DNA of 64,000 nucleotides from Herbidospora yilanensis (GTDB lineage Bacteria; Actinomycetota; Actinomycetes; Streptosporangiales; Streptosporangiaceae): assembly GCF_001570565.1 (NCBI RefSeq), contig NZ_BBXE01000025.1, positions 32,349-96,348 on the forward strand, given 5' to 3'. Under the pieces are notes generated by a model. The model was given only the letters and a program-made list of their open reading frames with translations, did not search any database and was not told the origin of the DNA. The position numbers and the translations under genes were made by a program. Below, piece after piece: positions 34,206-42,090 of the stretch; positions within the stretch are counted from its first letter, which is position 1; each line of letters begins with the position of its first letter.

Positions 34206-35384
34206 GTTCTCCTTGGCCGGGAACAGCTTCTCGCCGGGCATGGGCAGCCCGAGGGTGTCGGTCACCCGGCGGATCAGCTCGGCGTGCGACCTGATCCCGG
34301 GCAGCCGCAGCAGTTCCTCGCCCTTGCGGGTGAGCAGCACGGTGGGGGTCCGGTCGACGCCCATCGAAGCGGCCGCGCCGATCGCGGTCTCGACGTCGAC
34401 GACGGCGCCGATCAGCTCGTCGTCGTACTCGGCGACGATGCGGTCGATCACGGGAGTGATCCACTCGCTGGCCAGGCAGTCGGTTCCGGTGAAGGTGAGG
34501 AGCACCGGAGCCGGCCCCATGACCAGTGACGCGAGGTCGCGTTCCCCGGTGACGATCCGGCGCCGGGGCGCGACCCGGGCCGGCCGGTCGGGTCCGGTGA
34601 GCATGCGCGCGTACGCGTCCGCCAGCCGCGGCGGCCCCGACAACCCGTTGACGGCCAGGCCGTGGAACAGCAGGCGGGCGCAGTCGGCGCGGGAGACGTG
34701 GTCGAGGTCGATCTCCTTCAGCGGCGGCGCGAACGACAACACCGCCTCGCAGTCGACCGGCCCGGCCAGCGACAGGATGGTCAGCGACTCGGTCGATCCG
34801 AGCCGCCACAGGCAGCCCGGCTCCATGTTCTCGGTGCCCAGCCGCAGGTAGCGCAGCCCGGTCATGCCGCCCAGGGCGCCGAGCCCGTGGCCGCGTACCT
34901 CACCGCCGGAGACGCCGACCACCGCGGCCGAGGTGCGGGCGATGTGACCGAACGAGGCGTCGGTGATCGACGCGCCGCCGAGCTTCACCTTGATCAGAGG
35001 GCTGTTCTCCGGCAGCGGCACGTCGCCGGTGATGTTCGGCGACCACAACTCCAGGCTTTCGAGCGTGGTGAGCCCCTGGATGGCGCGGACGCCCTCGTCG
35101 GTGAACTTCCCGGTCACCGCCAGGTCGCGCAGCGCCGACCGCTTGGCGATCAGCCGCAGGTCGTCGTCACAGACGCCGCTCAACCGCAGACCGGTCATCT
35201 CGGGCGCCTCGGCCAGCCGTTCGGTCGTCGCGGCCACGTAGGCGAGCTCGACGTCCTCGGGGACGGGGATCTCCCCCGTGGGCCGGAACTCCCCCATTGT
35301 CTGCCCGGCCGGCCGATCACCGACCACGACGAAGTGGACCTCGCCCGGCAAGGCCGTCTCCGGGAATCTCAGCACACGCTCCAT
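34179..35384 (-). CDS. LRR-like/thioredoxin-fold protein without CxxC
   Basis: 401 aa. Residues about 60-220 have leucine-rich spacing (LTTLESLELWSPNITG, LRYLRLGTENM, LTILSLAGPVD, LKEIDLDHVS) like LRR proteins. Residues about 280-395 are a thioredoxin fold (VLLTFTGTDCLASEW, AVVDVETAIGAAASMGVDRTPTVLL with the cis-Pro) whose active site has only one Cys. So it is a scaffold or single-Cys redox protein, not a classical thioredoxin. No signal peptide. The same LRR-plus-thioredoxin pairing is unfamiliar to me. It lies divergent from the redox two-component pair. Confidence 0.75.
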   Translation of the reverse strand: MERVLRFPETALPGEVHFVVVGDRPAGQTMGEFRPTGEIPVPEDVELAYVAATTERLAEAPEMTGLRLSGVCDDDLRLIAKRSALRDLAVTGKFTDEGVRAIQGLTTLESLELWSPNITGDVPLPENSPLIKVKLGGASITDASFGHIARTSAAVVGVSGGEVRGHGLGALGGMTGLRYLRLGTENMEPGCLWRLGSTESLTILSLAGPVDCEAVLSFAPPLKEIDLDHVSRADCARLLFHGLAVNGLSGPPRLADAYARMLTGPDRPARVAPRRRIVTGERDLASLVMGPAPVLLTFTGTDCLASEWITPVIDRIVAEYDDELIGAVVDVETAIGAAASMGVDRTPTVLLTRKGEELLRLPGIRSHAELIRRVTDTLGLPMPGEKLFPAKENREPLLGSA

Positions 35385-35466
35385 TCGCGAAGAATCCCCA
35401 GGTCAGCGCCCTTACCAAACGCCTAGGAAGGTACGTTGGAAGCAATGACCCTCCGAGCGTGTTTTT

Positions 35467-37134
35467 ATGGGGCATATGGCGAATCCGGCGATCCTGACGG
35501 TGGACGACGACCCCGCGGTGTCCCGCGCGGTCTCCCGTGACCTGCGGCGGCGCTACGGCGACCGCTACCGCATCGTGCGCGCCGACTCCGGCGAGTCGGC
35601 GCTTGAGGCGTTGCGGGAGATCAAGCTGCGCGGAGAGCAGGTCGCCGTCCTGGTGGCCGACTACCGGATGCCGCAGATGAACGGCATCCAGTTCCTCGAA
35701 GCGGCAATGGACCTCTTTCCGCTGGCCAGACGCATTCTTTTGACCGCCTATGCCGACACGGAAGCGGCCATCGACGCGATCAACCTCGTCGACGTCGACC
35801 ACTATCTGCTGAAGCCGTGGAACCCGCCGGAGGAGAAGCTCTACCCGGTCATCGACGCCCTGCTGGACGCCTGGATCGCCACCCCCGACCGCCCGGTGAC
35901 CGAGATCCGCGTCGTCGGGCACCGCTGGTCGGCCGAGTCGTACGCCGTGCGCGACTTCCTGGCCCGGAACCTGGTGTCCTACCGGTGGCTGCTGGCCGAC
36001 GACCCCGAGGGGCGTCGCCTGCTGACCGCGGCCGGGCTGACCGAGAACGACGTGCCGCTGGTGGTGACCCCCGACGGCAAGTCGCTGGTGCAGCCGTCGG
36101 AGATCGACCTGGCCCCCCATGTGGGCCTGACGACCACGCCGGCCAGCGACTTCTACGACCTGGTGGTCGTCGGCGCGGGCCCGGCGGGGCTGGGCGCGGC
36201 GGTCTACGGGGCGTCCGAGGGGCTGCGTACCGTCCTGATCGAGCAGCGGGCCACCGGCGGCCAGGCCGGCCAGAGCAGCCGCATCGAGAACTACCTGGGC
36301 TTCCCCGACGGGGTCAGCGGCGCCCAGCTCACCGAGCGGGCCCGCAGGCAGGCCCTGAAGTTCGGCACCGAACTGCTGAGCGCCCGCGAGGCGGTCGCGC
36401 TGGAGGCGGGCGGCTCGACCCGGGTGCTGCGCTTCGACGACGGCACCTCGATCGCCGCCCACACCGTGGTGCTGGCGACCGGCGTCTCCTACCGGATGCT
36501 CCAGGCCCCCGGCCTGGCGGGCTTCACCGGCCGGGGCGTCTTCTACGGCTCGGCCTCCACCGAGGCCCCCTCGTGCCTCGACCAGGACGTCTACATCGTC
36601 GGCGGCGCCAACTCGGCCGGCCAGGCGGCGGTCTACTTCTCCCGGTACGCCGCCCGCGTGCACATCCTGATCCGGGGCGAGAACCTCGAACGGTCGATGT
36701 CGAACTACCTGATCAAGCAGATCGCCGCCCACCCGACGATCCAGGTCCACCCGTACACGGAGATCTGCCAGGCCGAGGGCGACGAGCACCTCGAACGGCT
36801 GACGCTGCGCGACACCCGCACCGGCCAGATCCGCACCGCCGACACGACGTGGTGCTTCATCTTCATCGGCGCCGAGCCCCGCACGGCCTGGCTCGACTCC
36901 GTCGTCGAACGCGACCGGCACGGCTTCGTGCTGACCGGGCCCGACCTGCTGAGCGGCGGGCAGCGCCCCGCCGGGTGGGCCCTGCCGCGTGACCCCTACC
37001 ACCTGGAGAGCAGCATGCCCGGCGTCTTCGCGGCGGGCGACGTGCGCTCCGACTCGGTCAAACGCGTCGCCTCGGCAGTGGGCGAGGGCGCCATGGCCGT
37101 CTCCCTCATCCACCGTTATCTGGAGGCGCAATGA
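35467..37134 (+). CDS. Receiver domain fused to thioredoxin-reductase-like flavoprotein
   Basis: 555 aa. Residues about 8-125 are a receiver domain with the acidic pocket DDD (13-15) and the phospho-acceptor D65 (VADYRMP). Residues about 225-555 are an FAD/NAD(P)H disulphide-reductase fold (VVVGAGPAGLG, VYIVGGANSAGQAA, GVFAAGDVRSDS). The usual CxxC is reduced to a single Cys (STEAPSC), so it cannot reduce thioredoxin in the standard way. The type is annotated as fused response regulator/thioredoxin reductase. ATG 35467 and ATG 35476 both fit. Its stop overlaps the kinase start. Confidence 0.9.
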   Translation: MGHMANPAILTVDDDPAVSRAVSRDLRRRYGDRYRIVRADSGESALEALREIKLRGEQVAVLVADYRMPQMNGIQFLEAAMDLFPLARRILLTAYADTEAAIDAINLVDVDHYLLKPWNPPEEKLYPVIDALLDAWIATPDRPVTEIRVVGHRWSAESYAVRDFLARNLVSYRWLLADDPEGRRLLTAAGLTENDVPLVVTPDGKSLVQPSEIDLAPHVGLTTTPASDFYDLVVVGAGPAGLGAAVYGASEGLRTVLIEQRATGGQAGQSSRIENYLGFPDGVSGAQLTERARRQALKFGTELLSAREAVALEAGGSTRVLRFDDGTSIAAHTVVLATGVSYRMLQAPGLAGFTGRGVFYGSASTEAPSCLDQDVYIVGGANSAGQAAVYFSRYAARVHILIRGENLERSMSNYLIKQIAAHPTIQVHPYTEICQAEGDEHLERLTLRDTRTGQIRTADTTWCFIFIGAEPRTAWLDSVVERDRHGFVLTGPDLLSGGQRPAGWALPRDPYHLESSMPGVFAAGDVRSDSVKRVASAVGEGAMAVSLIHRYLEAQ

Positions 37135-38546
37135 GCGACCTTCTGACCCCGGACGACCTCCGCGGCCTGTTCCTCTTCGAATCCCTCAACGACGACCAGC
37201 TCCGGCTGATCGCCGACTGCGGCCGGGTGATCCACTATTCGGCCGGCACGCTCGTGTACGAGGAGGGCCGGCCCGCCACCTGTTTCATCGTCCTCCTCGA
37301 CGGCACGATCACCCTGAGCCGGCGCGTCCGCGGCGACGACGTCGAGTTCATCCGCAGCGACCAGCGCGGGGCCTACGGCGGCGCGACCCAGGCCTACATG
37401 ACCGACCAGAGCGAGCGCACCTACAACAACTCGATGCGCGCGTTCACCGACGTGACCGTCTACGAGATCCCCGCCGACTCCTTCGCCGAGTGGACCCGGT
37501 CGTGGTTCCCGATGGCGATGCACCTGCTCGAAGGCCTCTTCGTCGGCATGCGCTCCACGCAGACGGCGGTCGGCGAGCGGGAGCGCCTGCTCGCCCTCGG
37601 CGCGTTGTCGGCCGGGCTCACCCACGAGCTGAACAACCCCGCCGCCGCGGCGGTGCGGGCCACGTCGATCCTGCGGGAGCGGGTGGCCGGGATGCGCCAC
37701 AAGCTCGGGATGATCGCCGACGGGAAGATCGACGGGAGCCGGCTGCACAAACTGGTCGAACTACAGGAGATCGCGGTCAAGCGGGCCGCCTCCGCGCCCG
37801 AGCTGACCGCCCTCCAGACCTCCGACGCCGAGAGCGCCCTGGAGGACTGGCTCGACGACCACGACATCGCCGGGTCGTGGGACATCGCGCCCACCCTGGT
37901 CGCCGGCGGCATCGACGCCGAGTGGCTGGAGACGGTCGAGTCGTGCGTCGGCGAGGGGAACCTGGAGGGGGCGATCCGGTGGCTGACGTACACCATCGAC
38001 ACCGAGCTCCTGATGGGCGAGATCGACGACGCCGTCTCCCGCATCTCGGGCCTCGTCTCCGCCGCCAAGCAGTACTCCCAGCTCGACCGGGCCCCGCACC
38101 AGACGGTTGACGTGCACGACCTGCTCGACGCGACGCTGACCATGCTCCAGGCGAAGATTCCCGAGGGGGTCAGGCTCGTCAAGAACTACGACCGCTCGCT
38201 GCCGCTCGTCCCCGCCTACGCGGCCGAGCTGAACCAGGTGTGGACCAACCTGATCGACAACGCCCTCGGCGCCATGGACGGCTCCGGGACGCTGACCATC
38301 TCGACGTGCCGCGACGGCGAGAACGTGGCGGTCGACGTCGAGGACACCGGGCACGGCATCCCCCCGGAGGTCCGGCCGCACATCTTCGAGCCGTTCTTCA
38401 CCACCAAGGCGGTCGGCGAGGGCACCGGGCTGGGGCTCGACATCTCCTACCGGATCGTGGTGAAGAAGCACCACGGCGACATCCGGGTCGACTCCCGGCC
38501 GGGACGCACCAACTTCCGGGTGCTGCTGCCGGTGGAAGACGCCTGA
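37131..38546 (+). CDS. Histidine kinase with cyclic-nucleotide-binding-type domain
   Basis: 471 aa. Residues about 10-125 resemble a cNMP-binding domain (YSAGTLVYEEGRPATCFIVL). The dimerisation box has H165 (SAGLTHELNNPAAAA). The ATPase part has the N-box NLIDNALGAM, the G1 DTGHGIPP and the G2 EGTGLGLDIS. There are no membrane helices, so it is a soluble sensor. Its start overlaps the receiver/reductase stop (ATGA at 37131), making a two-component pair in which the output is an enzyme rather than DNA binding. The nucleotide ligand is not known. Confidence 0.9.
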   Translation: MSDLLTPDDLRGLFLFESLNDDQLRLIADCGRVIHYSAGTLVYEEGRPATCFIVLLDGTITLSRRVRGDDVEFIRSDQRGAYGGATQAYMTDQSERTYNNSMRAFTDVTVYEIPADSFAEWTRSWFPMAMHLLEGLFVGMRSTQTAVGERERLLALGALSAGLTHELNNPAAAAVRATSILRERVAGMRHKLGMIADGKIDGSRLHKLVELQEIAVKRAASAPELTALQTSDAESALEDWLDDHDIAGSWDIAPTLVAGGIDAEWLETVESCVGEGNLEGAIRWLTYTIDTELLMGEIDDAVSRISGLVSAAKQYSQLDRAPHQTVDVHDLLDATLTMLQAKIPEGVRLVKNYDRSLPLVPAYAAELNQVWTNLIDNALGAMDGSGTLTISTCRDGENVAVDVEDTGHGIPPEVRPHIFEPFFTTKAVGEGTGLGLDISYRIVVKKHHGDIRVDSRPGRTNFRVLLPVEDA

Positions 38547-38549
38547 CGT

Positions 38550-39137
38550 TCAGCGGCTGACGGCCTTCGGCCGGAGCAGCAGCACCAGGCCCCCGGCAGC
38601 CACGAACCCGCCCAGCGCGTAGGGCCAGGCGGGTGACTCCGGGACGGGCGTCGCCCCCGGGACCGGCCGGAACGGGGTGCCCCACGGGTGGCCCGGCGGT
38701 TTGATCGCGCCCCACGGGTCGGGCGTGTCCGCCACCCGCATCGGCTCGTACTCCGGCGGCGAGAGCGCCAGGCCGCCCGGGACGGTCAGCGTGCCGATCT
38801 CGTCGTGCCCGTAGTAGTCGAGCAGCGCCTCGACCTTCCACTCGCCGGCGGGCAGGATGATCGACGTGGCGTAGTGGGAGGGTTCGGCGAGGCGGGCGCC
38901 CGTGAAGTCGTATCGCTCCCCATTGCGGCTGAAGCGCAGTGTGGTGTCGCCGAACGCGTCGTCCGTGATGGGCTCGGTGCCCAGGGCCAGCACCCAGTAG
39001 CCGATCGTGTGGGCGACGCCGGGCCGGATCTCGGGGATCGGGTCGAGTTCGGTCGACGCGAACCCTCCGGCGGCGGCCGGGACCGGCACGGACAGCAGGG
39101 CCAGCGCGCCCAGTACGAACACGATTCTTCGGATCAT
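38550..39137 (-). CDS. Secreted/membrane-anchored protein, paralog A
   Basis: 195 aa. Signal peptide (1-22, ending VPAAAGG), outer domain with TELDPIPEIRPGVAHTIGYWVLALGT, and a C-terminal membrane helix (about 170-188) followed by a short basic tail. It is paralogous to the protein at 40656-41387: TELDP, PG-THTIGYWVL, ATSI-LPAGEWKVE and GTLTVPGGL blocks are shared. The fold is not known to me. Its promoter matches the paralog's, which suggests a shared sigma factor. Confidence 0.8.
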   Translation of the reverse strand: MIRRIVFVLGALALLSVPVPAAAGGFASTELDPIPEIRPGVAHTIGYWVLALGTEPITDDAFGDTTLRFSRNGERYDFTGARLAEPSHYATSIILPAGEWKVEALLDYYGHDEIGTLTVPGGLALSPPEYEPMRVADTPDPWGAIKPPGHPWGTPFRPVPGATPVPESPAWPYALGGFVAAGGLVLLLRPKAVSR

Positions 39138-39143
39138 GCCCCT

Positions 39144-39171
39144 GATACCCGCGGCGGAGCAGAAAGGTTCC
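39144..39171 (-). promoter_or_regulatory. ECF-type promoter of paralog A
   Basis: On the minus strand, GGAACC (39171-39166) and GGTATC (39149-39144) are 16 bases apart, six bases before the ATG at 39137. The same spacing and near-identical hexamers precede paralog B, and AGGGGC/T fills both gaps to the ATG. Confidence 0.7.
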
Positions 39172-39241
39172 GGTCAACCCGGAGGCGGTCCCGCGGCGTG
39201 TCCTTGAGCGGCAGACAACCGGAGAAACGAAGGGAGCGCGG

Positions 39242-39745
39242 GTGGATGCGGATTTCGCGGACTTCGTCCGCCGCCGGGGCGACCACCACCTGAGGACCGC
39301 CGTGTTGCTCACCGGCGACTGGCACGCGGCCGAGGATCTCGTGCAGACCTCGCTCGGGAAGCTCCTGGCGGTGTGGGACCGGCTCGACACCACGGCGGGG
39401 CCGGACGCGTACCTGCGGAAGATCATGGTCAACACGCATCGGTCGTGGTGGCGGGCGCGGTGGCGGCGGGAGATCCCCCGGGCGGAGCTGCCCGACACGG
39501 CCGGGCCCGGCGACCTGTCGGAGGGGCGGGTGGTGGCCGAGGAGGTGCGGGCGGCGTTACGGCGGTTGCCGGCGCGGCAGCGGACCGCGCTGGTGCTGCG
39601 GTTCTTCGCCGACCTCCCGGAGGCGGAGGTGGCCGGGCTCATGGGCTGCTCGGCGGGGAGCGTCAAGGCGCACGTGCACAGAGGACTGAAGGCGATGCGG
39701 AAGCTGGTCAACCGGACCGAGGACGAAGGGAGTGTGCTCCGGTGA
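39242..39745 (+). CDS. SigE-family ECF RNA polymerase sigma factor
   Basis: 167 aa. FADFVRRRGDHHLRTAVLLTGDWHAAEDLVQTSL is the sigma region 2 pattern of the actinobacterial SigE (SCO-type) family; LPARQRTALVLRFFADLPEAEVA and GSVKAHVHRGLKAM are region 4. It should direct RNA polymerase to a small set of promoters. GTG 39242 has AAGGGAG six bases upstream. The next gene, which may be its anti-sigma, starts after or over its stop. Flanked by the two secreted paralogs. Confidence 0.93.
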   Translation: MDADFADFVRRRGDHHLRTAVLLTGDWHAAEDLVQTSLGKLLAVWDRLDTTAGPDAYLRKIMVNTHRSWWRARWRREIPRAELPDTAGPGDLSEGRVVAEEVRAALRRLPARQRTALVLRFFADLPEAEVAGLMGCSAGSVKAHVHRGLKAMRKLVNRTEDEGSVLR

Positions 39746-39768
39746 ACGATCGACACGAGGAGGCTCTG

Positions 39769-40542
39769 ATGCCGGAGAACGAACTGCGCACACTGCTGGC
39801 CGAGGCCAGCGCCGACCGGCCGCCGGGTGTCCGGCTCCTGCCGGTCGCGCCCCGTCCGCGCCGGATGTGGCTCCCGCTCGCCGCCGCCGCGGCGGCGGCC
39901 GCGACGGCGGTGATCCTGGTGTTGCCGGGGACGACGCCCTCGGCCGACGCCCAGGTGGCGGCGGCGGTCGACACGACGTCGTCGGAGAGCTACCGGATCG
40001 AGACGGTGTCCGGCGCGAAGACCTTCACCGGGGCCTTCGACCCCGAGCGCCGGGTGGGGGTCATCGTCAGGAACGACGGGGCCGAGACCCGGTTCGTCGG
40101 GGACACGGTGTACGGGAAGGACCCCGGCGACACGAAGTGGTTCGCCGGGCCGCGCTTCGACGACGAACTGGTGCGGGCGCCGGGCGCGGTCGGGCTGGTG
40201 AAGCTCATGCCGCTCGACCCGACAGCGGCGCTGAGCCGGCTGCGCGCGGCGACCGAGGTGACCGAGCAGGGCCCGGCGAGCGGCGAGGGGTGGACGGGCA
40301 CCCGGTTCGCCTTCACCCTGCCCGACGGCGTTTCCGGCCTGGTCGACATCGACGACCAGGACCGGATCAGGCGCCTGGAGGTGACCTTCGCCGCCGACGG
40401 CCACACGAACGTGATGGAGTTCGGCGACTTCGGCACGGCCGTGACCGTCGAGGCCCCGCCCCAGGACCAGATCTCGGCCGAGCCCAGGGAGAAGCCGGTG
40501 GGCGTCAAGCCCGCCGACACCGCGCCGGCCGTGAAGCCCTGA
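39769..40542 (+). CDS. Membrane protein, putative anti-sigma partner
   Basis: 257 aa (266 if GTG 39742, which overlaps the sigma stop, is used). One membrane helix at about 35-55 and an outer domain (SESYRIETVSGAKTFTGAFDPERRVGVIV and so on) resembling LolA/RseB-like folds. Its cytoplasmic N-terminus is short (ELRTLLAEASADRPPG), with no zinc motif. ATG 39769 is preferred because GGAGG (39759-39763) sits five bases before it. Being next to a SigE-family gene suggests it controls that sigma factor. Confidence 0.75.
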   Translation: MPENELRTLLAEASADRPPGVRLLPVAPRPRRMWLPLAAAAAAAATAVILVLPGTTPSADAQVAAAVDTTSSESYRIETVSGAKTFTGAFDPERRVGVIVRNDGAETRFVGDTVYGKDPGDTKWFAGPRFDDELVRAPGAVGLVKLMPLDPTAALSRLRAATEVTEQGPASGEGWTGTRFAFTLPDGVSGLVDIDDQDRIRRLEVTFAADGHTNVMEFGDFGTAVTVEAPPQDQISAEPREKPVGVKPADTAPAVKP

Positions 40543-40558
40543 TCCCTGCCGGAAGAAG

Positions 40559-40593
40559 GCGTCACCGGGGTGCGCTCCGCGCCCCGGTGACGC
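40559..40593. terminator. Hairpin terminator between convergent genes
   Basis: GCGTCACCGGGG (40559-40570) pairs with CCCCGGTGACGC (40582-40593), 12 bp with an 11-base loop, followed by GTTTCGCC. It separates the anti-sigma candidate from paralog B. Confidence 0.8.
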
Positions 40594-40655
40594 GTTTCGC
40601 CAGGCGGGATCCGCCGCACGCCGCGGAGGCTCGGCCACGCGGGTACCGGCGCCGG

Positions 40656-41387
40656 TCAGCTCCGCGAGATCACGAACGTGTCCTCCCGGTCGCCGGCCGG
40701 CGGGACCGGGCCCCGGCGCCGGAGCCGCCCGGCCAGGAGGACCGCCACCACGCCCACCGCCGCGCCGCCGATGGCCCAGCCCCACGGCACGCCCTCGTCG
40801 GCGCGGACGGCCGGAGCGGCGACCGGAGAAGCGACCGGGGCGGCGGCCGGGGCGGCGGCGGCCGGCCGCGACGGGGCCGGGGCCGTGGAGGTGGTGCCCG
40901 CCGTCACGACGTGCTCGGCGTCCCACGGGAAGCCCGGCGGCTTCACCGGCCCCCAGTAGTCGGTGACCGTGCCGCCGGTCTGGGTCGGGAACGGCGGGGG
41001 CACGACCTCCAGACCGCCCGGCACGGTGAGCTGCCCGAGGTGGTACGGCGCGAAGATGCCCTGCACCCCTTCGAGCTTCCACGTGCCCTCGGGCACCTGG
41101 ATCGTCGTGGCGAAGTGGGCCGGCTCGGCCAGCGGCGTACCGGGGAAGTCGAGCACCTTCGACCCCTGGGTCAGGCGCAGCCCCGTCCGCATGTCGGATT
41201 CGGGCCCCTCGAAGGGGTGCGTGCCGTGCTGGAGGACCCAGTAGCCGATCGTGTACGTCGCCCCCGGCTCGATCGTCCGCGGGAGCGGGTCGAGTTCCGT
41301 CACCGCCCACGCGCCGGCGTTCGCGGGAACGGCCGGGAGGAGAACGGCGGCGACGACCGCCAGGGCGGCCAGAATTCGTCGTGTCAT
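40656..41387 (-). CDS. Secreted/membrane-anchored protein, paralog B
   Basis: 243 aa. Signal peptide (ending VPANAG), outer domain TELDPLPRTIEPGATYTIGYWVLQHGT with the same blocks as paralog A, a Pro/Ala-rich linker (about 165-195), a membrane helix (about 200-220) and a short tail. The longer linker is the main difference from paralog A. Like paralog A it is preceded by an ECF-type promoter six bases from the ATG. Function unknown. Confidence 0.8.
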   Translation of the reverse strand: MTRRILAALAVVAAVLLPAVPANAGAWAVTELDPLPRTIEPGATYTIGYWVLQHGTHPFEGPESDMRTGLRLTQGSKVLDFPGTPLAEPAHFATTIQVPEGTWKLEGVQGIFAPYHLGQLTVPGGLEVVPPPFPTQTGGTVTDYWGPVKPPGFPWDAEHVVTAGTTSTAPAPSRPAAAAPAAAPVASPVAAPAVRADEGVPWGWAIGGAAVGVVAVLLAGRLRRRGPVPPAGDREDTFVISRS

Positions 41388-41393
41388 ACCCCT

Positions 41394-41421
41394 GCTACCG
41401 GCCCGCGCGGGAAAAGGTTCT
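41394..41421 (-). promoter_or_regulatory. ECF-type promoter of paralog B
   Basis: On the minus strand, AGAACC (41421-41416) and GGTAGC (41399-41394), 16 bases apart, with AGGGGT between the -10 and the ATG at 41387. The arrangement is the same as at 39144-39171. The -35 touches the stop of the upstream XRE gene. Confidence 0.7.
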
Positions 41422-41993
41422 CAGCGGTGCACGATCAGCCACGTCGCCACGGCGGTCACCTTGTCGGACCGGTTGCCGATCAGGTGGGGGCGGTCGCACG
41501 GGAAGGTGACCGAGTCGCCGGGGCCGAGCGTCACGGTCTCCGACTCGAACTCGACGGTCAGCTCCCCGGCCGTGACGGTGCCGACCTCGTAGCCGTCGTG
41601 CTTGAGGAACTGGCCGTGGGCGTTGGAGATCGACAGCGGCGGATAGGTCGACTCGAAGAACTCGACGTCGGGGGTGGCCGACGGCGACAGACGCCGGAAC
41701 GTGATGCCGCCGCTGAGCAGGATGGGCGCGACCTCCCCGGCCCGCCGCACGGCGAACGCCACCGGCTGCACGTCGGCGGGGTCGAACACCTCGGCGAGCG
41801 GCACGCCGATGGCGGTCACGTAGGCGATCAGGCGGGAGACCGACGGGCGCATGAGGCCGCGTTCGATCTGCGAGACGGCCGACGGGGAGATGCCGAGCTC
41901 CCTGGCGACGGCGCGCAGCGACAACCCGGACCGCTCGCGCAGCTCACGCAGCCGGGCCCCGAGCCGTTCGGTTCCGAGGGCCTCGGCGTCCAT
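41421..41993 (-). CDS. XRE-family regulator with cupin domain
   Basis: 190 aa. HTH at about 8-60 (LRELRERSGLSLRAVARELGISPSAVSQIERG) and a C-terminal cupin (HGQFLKHDGYEVGTVTAGELTVEFESETVTLGPGDSVTFPCDRPH) that probably binds a small molecule. These proteins repress or activate catabolic genes, here the divergent NCS1 permease gene. ATG 41993 has AGGAGC four bases upstream. Confidence 0.9.
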   Translation of the reverse strand: MDAEALGTERLGARLRELRERSGLSLRAVARELGISPSAVSQIERGLMRPSVSRLIAYVTAIGVPLAEVFDPADVQPVAFAVRRAGEVAPILLSGGITFRRLSPSATPDVEFFESTYPPLSISNAHGQFLKHDGYEVGTVTAGELTVEFESETVTLGPGDSVTFPCDRPHLIGNRSDKVTAVATWLIVHR

Positions 41994-42044
41994 GGCTCCT
42001 TACCGATTGTCACAACGGGTTAACAACGCCGAAACGGGTCAAGC

Positions 42045-42062
42045 GTTAAGTGATTGCTTAAC
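42045..42062. promoter_or_regulatory. Operator-like palindrome GTTAAG-N6-CTTAAC
   Basis: A perfect inverted repeat, GTTAAG (42045-42050) and CTTAAC (42057-42062), lies between the XRE gene and the NCS1 permease gene, with GTTAAC also at 42019-42024. A likely binding site for the divergent XRE regulator. Confidence 0.55.
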
Positions 42063-42090
42063 AACAGCATATCCCCCCGAGGAAGCCGCG

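Noticed and set aside
41851..42090. Upstream extension of the NCS1 permease frame
   Set aside because: The extension runs through the XRE gene on the other strand and the operator region; the permease starts with the family N-terminus at 42091 and has a ribosome site there.
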